Assembly: GCF_910591885.1 (NCBI RefSeq)
Contig: NW_025963553.1
Span: forward strand, 4,712,001-4,776,000
Reading direction: 5' to 3'
DNA from: Bombus terrestris
Lineage: Eukaryota > Arthropoda > Insecta > Hymenoptera > Apidae
Length of the DNA: 64,000 nt
Positions within the stretch are counted from its first letter, which is position 1. Each line of letters begins with the position of its first letter. Shown here piece by piece: positions 24,801 through 37,900 of this stretch. Both the position numbers and the translations under genes were made by a program. Under the pieces are notes generated by a model that worked only from the letters and a program-made list of their open reading frames with translations, was not told the DNA's origin and searched no databases.

Positions 24801-26100
24801 TGCTGACAAATGTTTACAGTTTGTGAATAGTTTCACATAAATAGTACTATTTCCACATACTACAGGGCAATGTGATGTCCGAAGTGGCTGACGAAATTAG
24901 GTACTAACACGATATATATGCATATTGCAAGGTATATGTATACCTTGCATATTGTGATCGATGCTCGCTCGCTCCGCTCGCTCGTAAAAATTTAGTCCAA
25001 CCTCACATCCGACCCGACACGTTCGCAAATTCGAAATAAGTCGCCACCATATCGAATAATGAACGCAAGATGGATTGGTTTTAGGTTAGGCTATAGTTTT
25101 CGAGCGAGCGCAGCGAGCGAGAGACGCGTAAAGGTGTGTCACAATCCAACGGTTTGGCACATACTGACATTGAAACATTCGCACCAGCCCGAGGAGCCGG
25201 AAGTCTTTATCCTATTGCCTGCTGACAAATGTTTACAGTTTGTGAATAGTTTCACATAAATAGTACTATTTCCACATACTACAGTCCAATGTGATGTCCG
25301 AAGTGGCTGACAAAATTAGGTACTAACACGAAATATATGCAAGGCAATGTAAGGTATATGTATACCTTGCAAATTGTGATCGTTGCTCGCTCGCTCCGCT
25401 CGCTCGTAAAAATTTAGTCCAACCTCACATACGATCCGACACGTTCGCAAATTCGAAATAAGTTGCCTTCATATCGAATGACTAACGCAAGATGGATTGG
25501 GTTTAGGTTAGGCTACAGCTTTCGAGCGAGCGCAGCGAGCGAGAGACGCGTAAAGGTGTGTCACAATCCAACGGTTTGGCACATACTGACATTGAAACAT
25601 TCGCACCAGCCCGAGGAGCCGGATGTCTTTATCATATTGCCTGCTGACAAATGTTTACAGTTTGTGAATAGTTTCACATAAATAGTACTATTTCCACATA
25701 CTACAGGGCAATGTGATGTCCGAAGTGGCTGACGAAATTAGGTACTAACACGATATATATGCATATTGCAAGGTATATGTATACCTTGCATATTGTGATC
25801 GATGCTCGCTCGCTCCGCTCGCTCGTAAAAATTTAGTCCAACGTCACATCCGACCCGACACGTTCGCAAATTCGAAATAAGTCGCCACCATATCGAATAA
25901 TGAACGCAAGATGGATTGGTTTTAGGTTACGCTATAGTTTTCGAGCGAGCGCAGCGAGCGAGAGACGCGTAAAGGTGTGTCACAATCCAACGGTTTGGCA
26001 CATACTGACATTGAAACATTCGCACCAGCCCGAGGAGCCGGAAGTCTTTATCATATTGCCTACTGACAAATGTTTACAGTTTGTGAATAGTTTCACATAA
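21899..26100 (+). repeat. Two copies of a five-monomer, 2101-bp HOR
   Basis: Copies at 21899-23999 and 24000-26100, each two 841-bp dimers followed by a 419-bp unit. The first monomer of each copy carries the rare GATCGAGG (usual GATCGATG), which confirms the period. The fifth monomers differ: the first (23581-23999) has TGCAATG, ATACATAT, CGCCCGCTCC and a GATGTC tail, and the second (25682-26100) has CAACGTCAC and a CTACTGAC tail. Confidence 0.87.
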
Positions 26101-28617
26101 ATAGTACTATTTCGACATACTACAGTGCAATGTGATGTCCGAAGTGGCTGACAAAATTAGGTACTAACACGATATATATGCATATTGCAAGGTATATGTA
26201 TACCTTGCAAATTGTGATCGTTGCTCGCTCGCTCCGCTCGCTCGTAAAAATTTAGTCCAACCTCACATCCGATCCGACACGTTCGCAAATTCGAAATAAG
26301 TCGCCTTCAAATCGAATGACTAACGCAAGAGGGATTGGTTTTAGGTTAGGCTATAGTTTTCGAGCGAGCGCAGCGAGCGAGAGACGCGTAAAGGTGTATC
26401 ACAATCTAACGGTTTGGCACATACGGACATTGAAACATTCGCACCAGCCAGAGGAGCCGGAAGTATTTATCCTATTGCCTGCTGACAAATGTTTACAGTT
26501 TGTGAATAGTTTCACATAAATAGTACTATTTCCACATACTACAGTCCAATGTGATGTCCGAAGTGGCTAACAAAATTAGGTACAAACACGATATATATAC
26601 ATATTGCAAGGTATATGTATACCTTGCAAATTGTGATCGTTGCTCGCTCGCTCCGCTCGCTCGTAAAAATTTAGTCCAACCTCACATCCGATACGACACG
26701 TTCGCAAATTCGAAATAAGTCGCCACCATATCGAATAATGAACGCAAGATGGATTGGTTTTAGGTTACGCTATAGTTTTCGAGCGAGCGCAGCGAACGAG
26801 AGACGCGTAAAAGTGTGTCACAATCCAACGGTTTGGCACATACTGACATTGAAACATTCGCACCAGCCCGAGGAGCCGGAAGTCTTTATCCTATTGCCTG
26901 CTGACAAATGTTTACAGTTTGTGAATAGTTTCACATAAATAGTACTATTTCCACATACTACAGGGCAATGTGATGTCCGAAGTGGCTGACGAAATTAGGT
27001 ACTAACACGATATATATGCATATTGCAAGGTATATGTATACCTTGCAAATTGTGATCGTTGCTCGCTCGCTCCGCTCGCTCGTAAAAATTTAGTCCAACC
27101 TCACATCCGATCCGACACGTTCGCAAATTCGAAATAAGTCGCCTTCATATCGAATGACTAACGCAAGAGGGATTGGTTTTAGGTTAGGCTATAGTTTTCG
27201 AGCGAGCGCAGCGAGCGAGAGACGCGTAAAGGTGTATCACAATCTAACGGTTTGGCACATACGGACATTGAAACATTCGCACCAGCCAGAGGAGCCGGAA
27301 GTATTTATCGTATTGCCTGCTGACAAATGTTTACAGTTTGTGAATAGTTTCACATAAATAGTACTATTTCCACATACTACAGTCCAATGTGATGTCCGAA
27401 GTGGCTGACAAAATAAGGTACTAACACGAAATATATGCAAGGCAATATAAGGTATATGTATACCTTGCAAATTGTGATCGTTGCTCGCTCGCTCCGCTCG
27501 CTCGTAAAAATTTAGTCCAACCTCACATACGATCCGACACGCTCGCAAATTCGAAATAAGTTGCCTTCATATCGAATGACTAACGCAAGATGGATTGGGT
27601 TTAGGTTAGGCTACAGCTTTCGAGCGAGCGCAGCGAGCGAGAGACGCGTAAAGGTGTGTCACAATCCAACGGTTTGGCACATACTGACATTGAAACATTC
27701 GCACCAGCCCGAGGAGCCGGATGTCTTTATCATATTGCCTGCTGACAAATGTTTACAGTTTGTGAATAGTTTCACATAAATAGTACTATTTCCACATACT
27801 ACAGGGCAATGTGATGTCCGAAGTGGCTGACGAAATTAGGTACTAACACGATATATATGCATATTGCAAGGTATATGTATACCTTCCATATTGTGATCGA
27901 TGCTCGCTCGCTCCGCTCGCTCGTAAAAATTTAGTCCAACCTCACATCCGACCCGACACGTTCGCAAATTCGAAATAAGTCGCCACCATATCGAATAATG
28001 AACGCAAGATGGATTGGTTTTAGGTTAGGCTATAGTTTTCGAGCGAGCGCAGCGAGCGAGAGACGCGTAAAGGTGTGTCACAATCCAACGGTTTGGCACA
28101 TACTGACATTGAAACATTCGCACCAGCCCGAGGAGCCGGAAGTCTTTATCCTATTGCCTGCTGACAAATGTTTACAGTTTGTGAATAGTTTCACATAAAT
28201 AGTACTATTTCCACATACTACAGTCCAATGTGATGTCCGAAGTGGCTGACAAAATTAGGTACTAACACGATATATATGCATATTGCAAGGTATATGTATA
28301 CCTTGCAAATTGTGATCGTTGCTCGCTCGCTCCGCTCGCTCGTAAAAATTTAGTCCAACCTCACATCCGATCCGACACGTTCGCAAATTCGAAATAAGTC
28401 GCCTTCAAATCGAATGACTAACGCAAGAGGGATTGGTTTTAGGTTAGGCTATAGTTTTCGAGCGAGCGCAGCGAGCGAGAGACGCGTAAAGGTGTATCAC
28501 AATCTAACGGTTTGGCACATACGGACATTGAAACATTCGCACCAGCCAGAGGAGCCGGAAGTATTTATCCTATTGCCTGCTGACAAATGTTTACAGTTTG
28601 TGAATAGTTTCACATAA
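26101..28617 (+). repeat. Six mixed monomers
   Basis: Units end at 26519, 26938, 27357, 27779, 28198 and 28617. The order partly follows the series at 3835 onward, with units missing. Private changes include TACAAACAC near 26584, AAATAAGG near 27414 and CCTTCCATA near 27887. The change near 27414 removes a minus-strand stop and creates a spurious 103-codon minus-strand frame (27237-27548) that spans two monomers. Confidence 0.85.
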
Positions 28618-29874
28618 ATAGAACTATTTCCACATACTACAGGGCAATGTGATGTCCGAAGTGGCTGACGAAATTAGGTACTAACACGATATATATGCAT
28701 ATTGCAAGGTATATGTATACCTTGCATATTGTGATCGATGCTCGCTCGCTCCGCTCGCTCGTAAAAATTTAGTCCAACCTCACATCCGATCCGACACGTT
28801 CGCAAATTCGAAATAAGTCGCCACCATATCGAATAATGAACGCAAGATAGATTGGTTTTAGGTTACGCTATAGATTTCGAGCGAGCGCAGTGAGCGAGAG
28901 ACGCGTAAAGGTGTGTCACAATCCAACGGTTTGGCACATACTGACATTGAAACATTCGCACCAGCCCGAGGAGCCGGAAGTCTTTATCATATTGCCTACT
29001 GACAAATGTTTACAGTTTGTGAATAGTTTCACATAAATAGTACTATTTCGACATACTACAGTGCAATGTGATGTCCGAAGTGGCTGACAAAATTAGGTAC
29101 TAACACGATATATATGCATATTGCAAGGTATATGTATACCTTGCAAATTGTGATCGTTGCTCGCTCGCTCCGCTCGCTCGTAAAAATTTAGTCCAACCTC
29201 ACATCCGATCCGACACGTTCGCAAATTCGAAATAAGTCGCCTTCAAATCGAATGACTAACGCAAGAGGGATTGGTTTTAGGTTAGGCTATAGTTTTCGAG
29301 CGAGCGCAGCGAGCGAGAGACGCGTAAAGGTGTATCACAATCTAACGGTTTGGCACATACTGACATTGAAACATTCGCACCAGCCCGAGGAGCCGGATGT
29401 CTTTATCATATTGCCTGCTGACAAATGTTTACAGTTTGAGAATAGTTTCACAGAAATAGTACTATTTCCACATACTACAGGGCAATGTGATGTCCGAAGT
29501 GGCTGACGAAATTAGGTACTAACACGATATATATGCATATTGCAAGGTATATGTATACCTTGCAAATTGTGATCGTTGCTCGCTCGCTCCGCTCGCTCGT
29601 AAAAATTTAGTCCAACCTCACATCCGATCCGACACGTTCGCAAATTCGAAATAAGTCGCCTTCATATCGAATGACTAACGCAAGAGGGATTGGTTTTAGG
29701 TTAGGCTATAGTTTTCGAGCGAGCGCAGCGAGCGAGAGACGAGTAAAAGTGTGTCACAATCCAACGGTTTGGCACATACTGACATTGAAACATTCGCACC
29801 AGCCCGAGGAGCCGGAAGTCTTTATCATATTGCCTACTGACAAGTGTTTACAGTTTGTGAATAGTTCCACATAA
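28618..29874 (+). repeat. Three monomers with raised private variation
   Basis: 28618-29036 has AGATAG (stop in the frame), CTATAGATTTCG and CAGTGAGCG. 29037-29455 has TTTGAGAATAG and CACAGAAATAG; the latter removes the usual TAA, so the frame runs on to 29506. 29456-29874 has ACGAGTAAAAG, CAAGTG and GTTCCAC. Variation rises toward the diverged monomer that follows. Confidence 0.82.
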
Positions 29875-30296
29875 ATAGTACTGTTTCCACATAGTACAGT
29901 GCAATGTGATGTCCGAAATGGCTGACAAAATTAGGTAGTAACACGAAATATATGCAAGGCAATATAAGGTATATGTATAGCTTGGAAATTGTGATCGTTG
30001 CTCGCTCGTTCCGCTCGCTCGTAAAAATCTACTCCAACCTCACAACCGATCCGACACGTTCGCAAATTCGAAATATGTCGCCACCATATCGAATTATGAA
30101 CGCAAGATGGATTTCTTATAGCTTAGGCTATAGTTTTCGAGCGAGCGCAGCGAGCGAGAGACGCGTACAGGTGTGTGACAATCCAACGGTTTGGCACATA
30201 CTGACATTGAAACATTCGCACCAGCCCGAGGAGCCGGAAGTCTTTATCCTATTGCCTGCTGAGAAATGTTTACAGTTTGTGAATAGTTTCACATAA
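29875..30296 (+). repeat. Strongly diverged 422-bp monomer
   Basis: This unit has about twenty substitutions against the long-class consensus, far more than any other in the window. Most are C to G or G to C (29894, 29938, 29980, 29985, 30032, 30115, 30122, 30177, 30263) or A to T or T to A (30045, 30076, 30095, 30118); only about four are transitions. It has no length change. Loss of the TAG in TTTAGT (now CTACT, 30029-30032) lengthens the open frame to 114 codons (29952-30296), which I do not regard as a gene. It may be an old unit that escaped homogenisation, a trace of the junction between two array segments, or an assembly or read-error artefact. Confidence 0.85.
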
Positions 30297-33200
30297 ATAG
30301 TACTATTTCCACATACTACAGACCAATGTGATGTCCGAAGTGGCTGACAAAATTAGGTACTAACACGAAATATATGCAAGGCAATATAAGGTATATGTAT
30401 ACCTTGCAAACTGTGATCGTTGCTCGCTCGCTCCGCTCGCTCGTAAAAATTTAGTCCAACCTCACGTACGATCCGACACGTTCGCAAATTCGAAATAAGT
30501 CGCCACCATATCGAATAATGAACGCAAGATGGATTGGTTTTAGGTTACGCTATAGTTTTCGAGCGAGCGCAGCGAGCGAGAGACGCGTAAAGGTGTGTCA
30601 CAATCCAACGGTTTGGCACATACTGACATTGAAACATTCGCACCAGCCCGAGGTGCCGGAAGTCTTTATCATATTGCCTACTGACAAATGTTTACAGTTT
30701 GTGAATAGTTTCACATAAATAGTACTATTTCGACATACTACAGTGCAATGTGATGTCCGAAGTGGCTGACAAAATTAGGTACTAACACGATATATATGCA
30801 TATTGCAAGGTATATGTATACCTTGCAAATTGTGATCGTTGCTCGCTCGCTCCGCTCGCTCGTAAAAATTTAGTCCAACCTCACATCCGATCCGACACGT
30901 TCGCAAATTCGGAATAAGTCGCCTTCAAATCGAATGACTAACGCAAGAGGGATTGGTTTTAGGTTAGGCTATAGTTTTCGAGCGAGCGCAGCGAGCGAGA
31001 GACGCGTAAAGGTGTATCACAATCTAACGGTTTGGCACATACGGACATTGAAACATTCGCACCAGCCAGAGGAGCCGGAAGTATTTATCCTATTGCCTGC
31101 TGACAAATGTTTACAGTTTGTGAATAGTTTCACATAAATAGTACTATTTCCACATACTACAGGGCAATGTGATGTCCGAAGTGGCTGACGAAATTAGGTA
31201 CTAACACGATATATATGCATATTGCAAGGTATATGTATACCTTGCATATTGTGATCGATGCTCGCTCGCTCCGCTCGCTCGTAAAAATTTAGTCCAACGT
31301 CACATCCGACCCGACACGTTCGCAAATTCGAAATAAGTCGCCACCATATCGAATAATGAACGCAAGATGGATTGGTTTTAGGTTACGCTATAGTTTTCGA
31401 GCGAGCGCAGCGAGCGAGAGACGCGTAAAGGTGTGTCACAATCCAACGGTTTGGCACATACGGACATTGAAACTTTCGCACCAGCCAGAGGAGCCGGAAG
31501 TATTTATCCTATTGCCTGCTGACAAATGTTTACAGTTTGTGAATAGTTTCACATAAATAGTACTATTTCCACATACTACAGTCCAATGTGATGTCCGAAG
31601 TGGCTAACAAAATTAGGTACTAACACGATATATATACATATTGCAAGGTATACATATACCTTGCAATATGTGATCGTTGCTCGCTCGCCCCGCTCGCTCG
31701 TAAAAATTTAGTCCAACCTCACATCCGATCCGACACGTTCGCAAATTCGAAATAAGTCGCCACCATATCGAATAATGAACGCAAGATAGATTGGTTTTAG
31801 GTTACGCTATAGTTTTCGAGCGAGCGCAGCGAGCGAGAGACGCGTAAAGGTGTGTCACAATCCAACGGTTTGGCACATACTGACATTGAAACATTCGCAC
31901 CAGCCCGAGGAGCCGGAAGTCTTTATCATATTGCCTACTGACAAATGTTTACAGTTTGTGAATAGTTTCACATAAATAGTACTATTTCCACATACTACAG
32001 TCCAATGTGATGTCCGAAGTGGCTGACAAAATTAGGTACTAACACGAAATATATGCAAGGCAATATAAGGTATATGTATACCTTGCAAATTGTGATCGTT
32101 GCTCGCTCGCTCCGCTCGCTCGTAAAAATTTAGTCCAACCTCACATACGATCCGACACGTTCGCAAATTCGAAATAAGTTGCCTTCATATCGAATGACTA
32201 ACGCAAGATGGATTGGGTTTAGGTTAGGCTACAGCTTTCGAGCGAGCGCAGCGAGCGAGAGACGCGTAAAGGTGTGTCACAATCCAACGGTTTGGCACAT
32301 ACTGACATTGAAACATTCGCACCAGCCCGAGGAGCCGGATGTCTTTATCATATTGCCTGCTGACAAATGTTTACAGTTTGTGAATAGTTTCACATAAATA
32401 GTACTATTTCCACATACTACAGGGCAATGTGATGTCCGAAGTGGCTGACGAAATTAGGTACTAACACGATATATATGCATATTGCAAGGTATATGTATAC
32501 CTTGCATATTGTGATCGATGCTCGCTCGCTCCGCTCGCTCGTAAAAATTTAGTCCAACCTCACATCCGACCCGACACGTTCGCAAATTCGAAATAAGTCG
32601 CCACCATATCGAATAATGAACGCAAGATGGATTGGTTTTAGGTTACGCTATAGTTTTCGAGCGAGCGCAGCGAGCGAGAGACGCGTAAAGGTGTATCACA
32701 ATCTAACGGTTTGGCACATACTGACATTGAAACATTCGCACCAGCCCGAGGAGCCGGAAGTCTTTATCATATTGCCTACTGACAAATGTTTACAGTTTGT
32801 GAATAGTTTCACATAAATAGTACTATTTCGACATACTACAGTGCAATGTGATGTCCGAAGTGGCTGACAAAATTAGGTACTAACACGATATATATGCATA
32901 TTGCAAGGTATATGTATACCTTGCAAATTGTGATCGTTGCTCGCTCGCTCCGCTCGCTCGTAAAAATTTAGTCCAACCTCACATCCGATCCGACACGTTC
33001 GCAAATTCGAAATAAGTCGCCTTCAAATCGAATGACTAACGCAAGAGGGATTGGTTTTAGGTTAGGCTATAGTTTTCGAGCGAGCGCAGCGAGCGAGAGA
33101 CGCGTAAAGGTGTATCACAATCTAACGGTTTGGCACATACGGACATTGAAACATTCGCACCAGCCAGAGGAGCCGGAAGTATTTATCCTATTGCCTGCTG

Positions 33201-34914
33201 ACAAATGTTTACAGTTTGTGAATAGTTTCACATAAATAGAACTATTTCCACATACTACAGGGCAATGTGATGTCCGAAGTGGCTGACGAAATTAGGTACT
33301 AACACGATATATATGCATATTGCAAGGTATATGTATACCTTGCATATTGTGATCGATGCTCGCTCGCTCCGCTCGCTCGTAAAAATTTAGTCCAACCTCA
33401 CATCCGATCCGACACGTTCGCAAATTCGAAATAAGTCGCCACCATATCGAATAATGAACGCAAGATAGATTGGTTTTAGGTTACGCTATAGTTTTCGAGC
33501 GAGCGCAGCGAGCGAGAGACGCGTAAAGGTGTGTCACAATCCAACGGTTTGGCACATACTGACATTGAAACATTCGCACCAGCCCGAGGAGCCGGAAGTC
33601 TTTATCATATTGCCTACTGACAAATGTTTACAGTTTGTGAATAGTTTCACATAAATAGTACTATTTCGACATACTACAGTGCAATGTGATGTCCGAAGTG
33701 GCTGACAAAATTAGGTACTAACACGATATATATGCATATTGCAAGGTATATGTATACCTTGCAAATTGTGATCGTTGCTCGCTCGCTCCGCTCGCTCGTA
33801 AAAATTTAGTCCAACCTCACATCCGATCCGACACGTTCGCAAATTCGAAATAAGTCGCCTTCAAATCGAATGACTAACGCAAGAGGGATTGGTTTTAGGT
33901 TAGGCTATAGTTTTCGAGCGAGCGCAGCGAGCGAGAGACGCGTAAAGGTGTATCACAATCTAACGGTTTGGCACATACGGACATTGAAACATTCGCACCA
34001 GCCAGAGGAGCCGGAAGTATTTATCCTATTGCCTGCTGACAAATGTTTACAGTTTGTGAATAGTTTCACATAAATAGTACTATTTCCACATACTACAGTC
34101 CAATGTGATGTCCGAAGTGGCTAACAAAATTAGGTACTAACACGATATATATACATATTGCAAGGTATGTGTATACCTTGCAAATTGTGATCGTTGCTCG
34201 CTCGCTCCGCTCGCTCGTAAAAATTTAGTCCAACCTCACATCCGATACGACACGTTCGCAAATTCGAAATAAGTCGCCACCATATCGAATAATGAACGCA
34301 AGATGGATTGGTTTTAGGTTACGCTATAGTTTTCGAGCGAGCGCAGCGAACGAGAGACGCGTAAAGGTGTGTCACAATCCAACGGTTTGGCACATACGGA
34401 CATTGAAACATTCGCACCAGCCCGAAGAGCCGGAAGTCTTTATGCTATTGCCTGCTGACAAATGTTTACAGTTTGTGAATAGTTTCACATAAATAGTACT
34501 ATTTCCACATACCACAGTCCAATGTGATGTCCGAAGTGGCTGACAAAATTAGGTACTAACACGAAATATATGCAAGGCAATATAAGGTATATGTATACCT
34601 TGCAAATTGTGATCGTTGCTCGCTCGCTCCGCTCGCTCGTAAAAATTTAGTCCAACCTCACATACGATCCGACACGTACGCAAATTCGAAATAAGTTGCC
34701 TTCATATCGAATGACTAACGCAAGATGGATTGGGTTTAGGTTAGGCTACAGCTTTCGAGCGAGCGCAGCGAGCGAGATACGCGTAAAGGTGTGTCACAAT
34801 CCAACGGTTTGGCACATACTGACATTGAAACATTCGCACCAGCCCGAGGAGCCGGATGTCTTTATCATATTGCCTGCTGACAAATGTTTACAGTTTGTGA
34901 ATAGTTTCACATAA
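30297..34914 (+). repeat. Eleven-monomer HOR, copy 1 (4618 bp)
   Basis: Eight 419-bp and three 422-bp units. Diagnostic variants, all repeated 4618 bp later: CAGACCAATG near 30320, CACGTACG near 30464, GAGGTGCCGG near 30652, TTCGGAATAAG near 30909, CGCCCCGCTCG near 31687, ATAGAACT near 33238, GTATGTGTATACC near 34165 and CATACCACAG near 34510. It contains the 36-bp palindrome at 31636-31671. Confidence 0.92.
31636..31671. repeat. 36-bp palindrome with 17-bp perfect arms
   Basis: In this monomer the flipped CA centre is combined with GCAATATGT after the right arm where other units have GCAAATTGT. The result is 17 perfectly paired bases on each side of the 2-bp centre, the longest such element I found here. 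The equivalent monomer one 4618-bp HOR later (36254-36289) has the TG centre and GCAAAATGT, so it does not share the full symmetry. Confidence 0.85.
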
Positions 34915-37900
34915 ATAGTACTATTTCCACATACTACAGACCAATGTGATGTCCGAAGTGGCTGACAAAATTAGGTACTAACACGAAATATATGCAAGGC
35001 AATATAAGGTATATGTATACCTTGCAAACTGTGATCGTTGCTCGCTCGCTCCGCTCGCTCGTAAAAATTTAGTCCAACCTCACGTACGATCCGACACGTT
35101 CGCAAATTCGAAATAAGTCGCCACCATATCGAATAATGAACGCAAGATGGATTGGTTTTAGGTTACGCTATAGTTTTCGAGCGAGCGCAGCGAGCGAGAG
35201 ACGCGTAAAGGTGTGTCACAATCCAACGGTTTGGCACATACTGACATTGAAACATTCGCACCAGCCCGAGGTGCCGGAAGTCTTTATCATATTGCCTACT
35301 GACAAACGTTTACAGTTTGTGAATAGTTTCACATAAATAGTACTATTTCGACATACTACAGTGCAATGTGATGTCCGAAGTGGCTGACAAAATTAGGTAC
35401 TAACACGATATATATGCATATTGCAAGGTATATGTATACCTTGCAAATTGTGATCGTTGCTCGCTCGCTCCGCTCGCTCGTAAAAATTTAGTCCAACCTC
35501 ACATCCGATCCGACACGTTCGCAAATTCGGAATAAGTCGCCTTCAAATCGAATGACTAACGCAAGAGGGATTGGTTTTAGGTTAGGCTATAGTTTTCGAG
35601 CGAGCGCAGCGAGCGAGAGACGCGTAAAGGTGTATCACAATCTAACGGTTTGGCACATACGGACATTGAAACATTCGCACCAGCCAGAGGAGCCGGAAGT
35701 ATTTATCCTATTGCCTGCTGACAAATGTTTACAGTTTGTGAATAGTTTCACATAAATAGTACTATTTCCACATACTACAGGGCAATGTGATGTCCGAAGT
35801 GGCTGACGAAATTAGGTACTAACACGATATATATGCATATTGCAAGGTATATGTATACCTTGCATATTGTGATCGATGCTCGCTCGCTCCGCTCGCTCGT
35901 AAAAATTTAGTCCAACGTCACATCCGACCCGACACGTTCGCAAATTCGAAATAAGTCGCCACCATATCGAATAATGAACGCAAGATGGATTGGTTTTAGG
36001 TTACGCTATAGTTTTCGAGCGAGCGCAGCGAGCGAGAGACGCGTAAAGGTGTGTCACAATCCAACGGTTTGGCACATACGGACATTGAAACATTCGCACC
36101 AGCCAGAGGAGCCGGAAGTATTTATCCTATTGCCTGCTGACAAATGTTTACAGTTTGTGAATAGTTTCACATAAATAGTACTATTTCCACATACTACAGT
36201 CCAATGTGATGTCCGAAGTGGCTAACAAAATTAGGTACTAACACGATATATATACATATTGCAAGGTATATGTATACCTTGCAAAATGTGATCGTTGCTC
36301 GCTCGCCCCGCTCGCTCGTAAAAATTTAGTCCAACCTCACATCCGATCCGACACGTTCGCAAATTCGAAATAAGTCGCCACCATATCGAATAATGAACGC
36401 AAGATAGATTGGTTTTAGGTTACGCTATAGTTTTCGAGCGAGCGCAGCGAGCGAGAGACGCGTAAAGGTGTGTCACAATCCAACGGTTTGGCACATACTG
36501 ACATTGAAACATTCGCACCAGCCCGAGGAGCCGGAAGTCTTTATCATATTGCCTACTGACAAATGTTTACAGTTTGTGAATAGTTTCACATAAATAGTAC
36601 TATTTCCACATACTACAGTCCAATGTGATGTCCGAAGTGGCTGACAAAATTAGGTACTAACACGAAATATATGCAAGGCAATATAAGGTATATGTATACC
36701 TTGCAAATTGTGATCGTTGCTCGCTCGCTCCGCTCGCTCGTAAAAATTTAGTCCAACCTCACATACGATCCGACACGTTCGCAAATTCGAAATAAGTTGC
36801 CTTCATATCGAATGACTAACGCAAGATGGATTGGGTTTAGGTTAGGCTACAGCTTTCGAGCGAGCGCAGCGAGCGAGAGACGCGTAAAGGTGTGTCACAA
36901 TCCAACGGTTTGGCACATACTGACATTGAAACATTCGCACCAGCCCGAGGAGCCGGATGTCTTTATCATATTGCCTGCTGACAAATGTTTACAGTTTGTG
37001 AATAGTTTCACATAAATAGTACTATTTCCACATACTACAGGGCAATGTGATGTCCGAAGTGGCTGACGAAATTAGGTACTAACACGATATATATGCATAT
37101 TGCAAGGTATATGTATACCTTGCATATTGTGATCGATGCTCGCTCGCTCCGCTCGCTCGTAAAAATTTAGTCCAACCTCACATCCGACCCGACACGTTCG
37201 CAAATTCGAAATAAGTCGCCACCATATCGAATAATGAACGCAAGATGGATTGGTTTTAGGTTACGCTATAGTTTTCGAGCGAGCGCAGCGAGCGAGAGAC
37301 GCGTAAAGGTGTATCACAATCTAACGGTTTGGCACATACTGACATTGAAACATTCGCACCAGCCCGAGGAGCCGGAAGTCTTTATCATATTGCCTACTGA
37401 CAAATGTTTACAGTTTGTGAATAGTTTCACATAAATAGTACTATTTCGACATACTACAGTGCAATGTGATGTCCGAAGTGGCTGACAAAATTAGGTACTA
37501 ACACGATATATATGCATATTGCAAGGTATATGTATACCTTGCAAATTGTGATCGTTGCTCGCTCGCTCCGCTCGCTCGTAAAAATTTAGTCCAACCTCAC
37601 ATCCGATCCGACACGTTCGCAAATTCGAAATAAGTCGCCTTCAAATCGAATGACTAACGCAAGAGGGATTGGTTTTAGGTTAGGCTATAGTTTTCGAGCG
37701 AGCGCAGCGAGCGAGAGACGCGTAAAGGTGTATCACAATCTAACGGTTTGGCACATACGGACATTGAAACATTCGCACCAGCCAGAGGAGCCGGAAGTAT
37801 TTATCCTATTGCCTGCTGACAAATGTTTACAGTTTGTGAATAGTTTCACATAAATAGAACTATTTCCACATACTACAGGGCAATGTGATGTCCGAAGTGG

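Noticed and set aside
27237..27548. Minus-strand open frame of 103 codons
   Set aside because: It exists only because one private T to A change near 27414 removes a stop present in all other monomers. It crosses a monomer boundary and has no counterpart elsewhere in the array.
29252..29506. 84-codon versions of the recurrent frame (also 47739-47993)
   Set aside because: Each results from a single change in the terminal TAA (CACAGAAAT and CACATATAT). This is read-through into the next monomer, not a longer gene.
29952..30296. Plus-strand open frame of 114 codons
   Set aside because: It is the usual monomer frame, extended upstream because the diverged monomer lost a TAG at 30029-30032. It resembles no known protein and occurs once.
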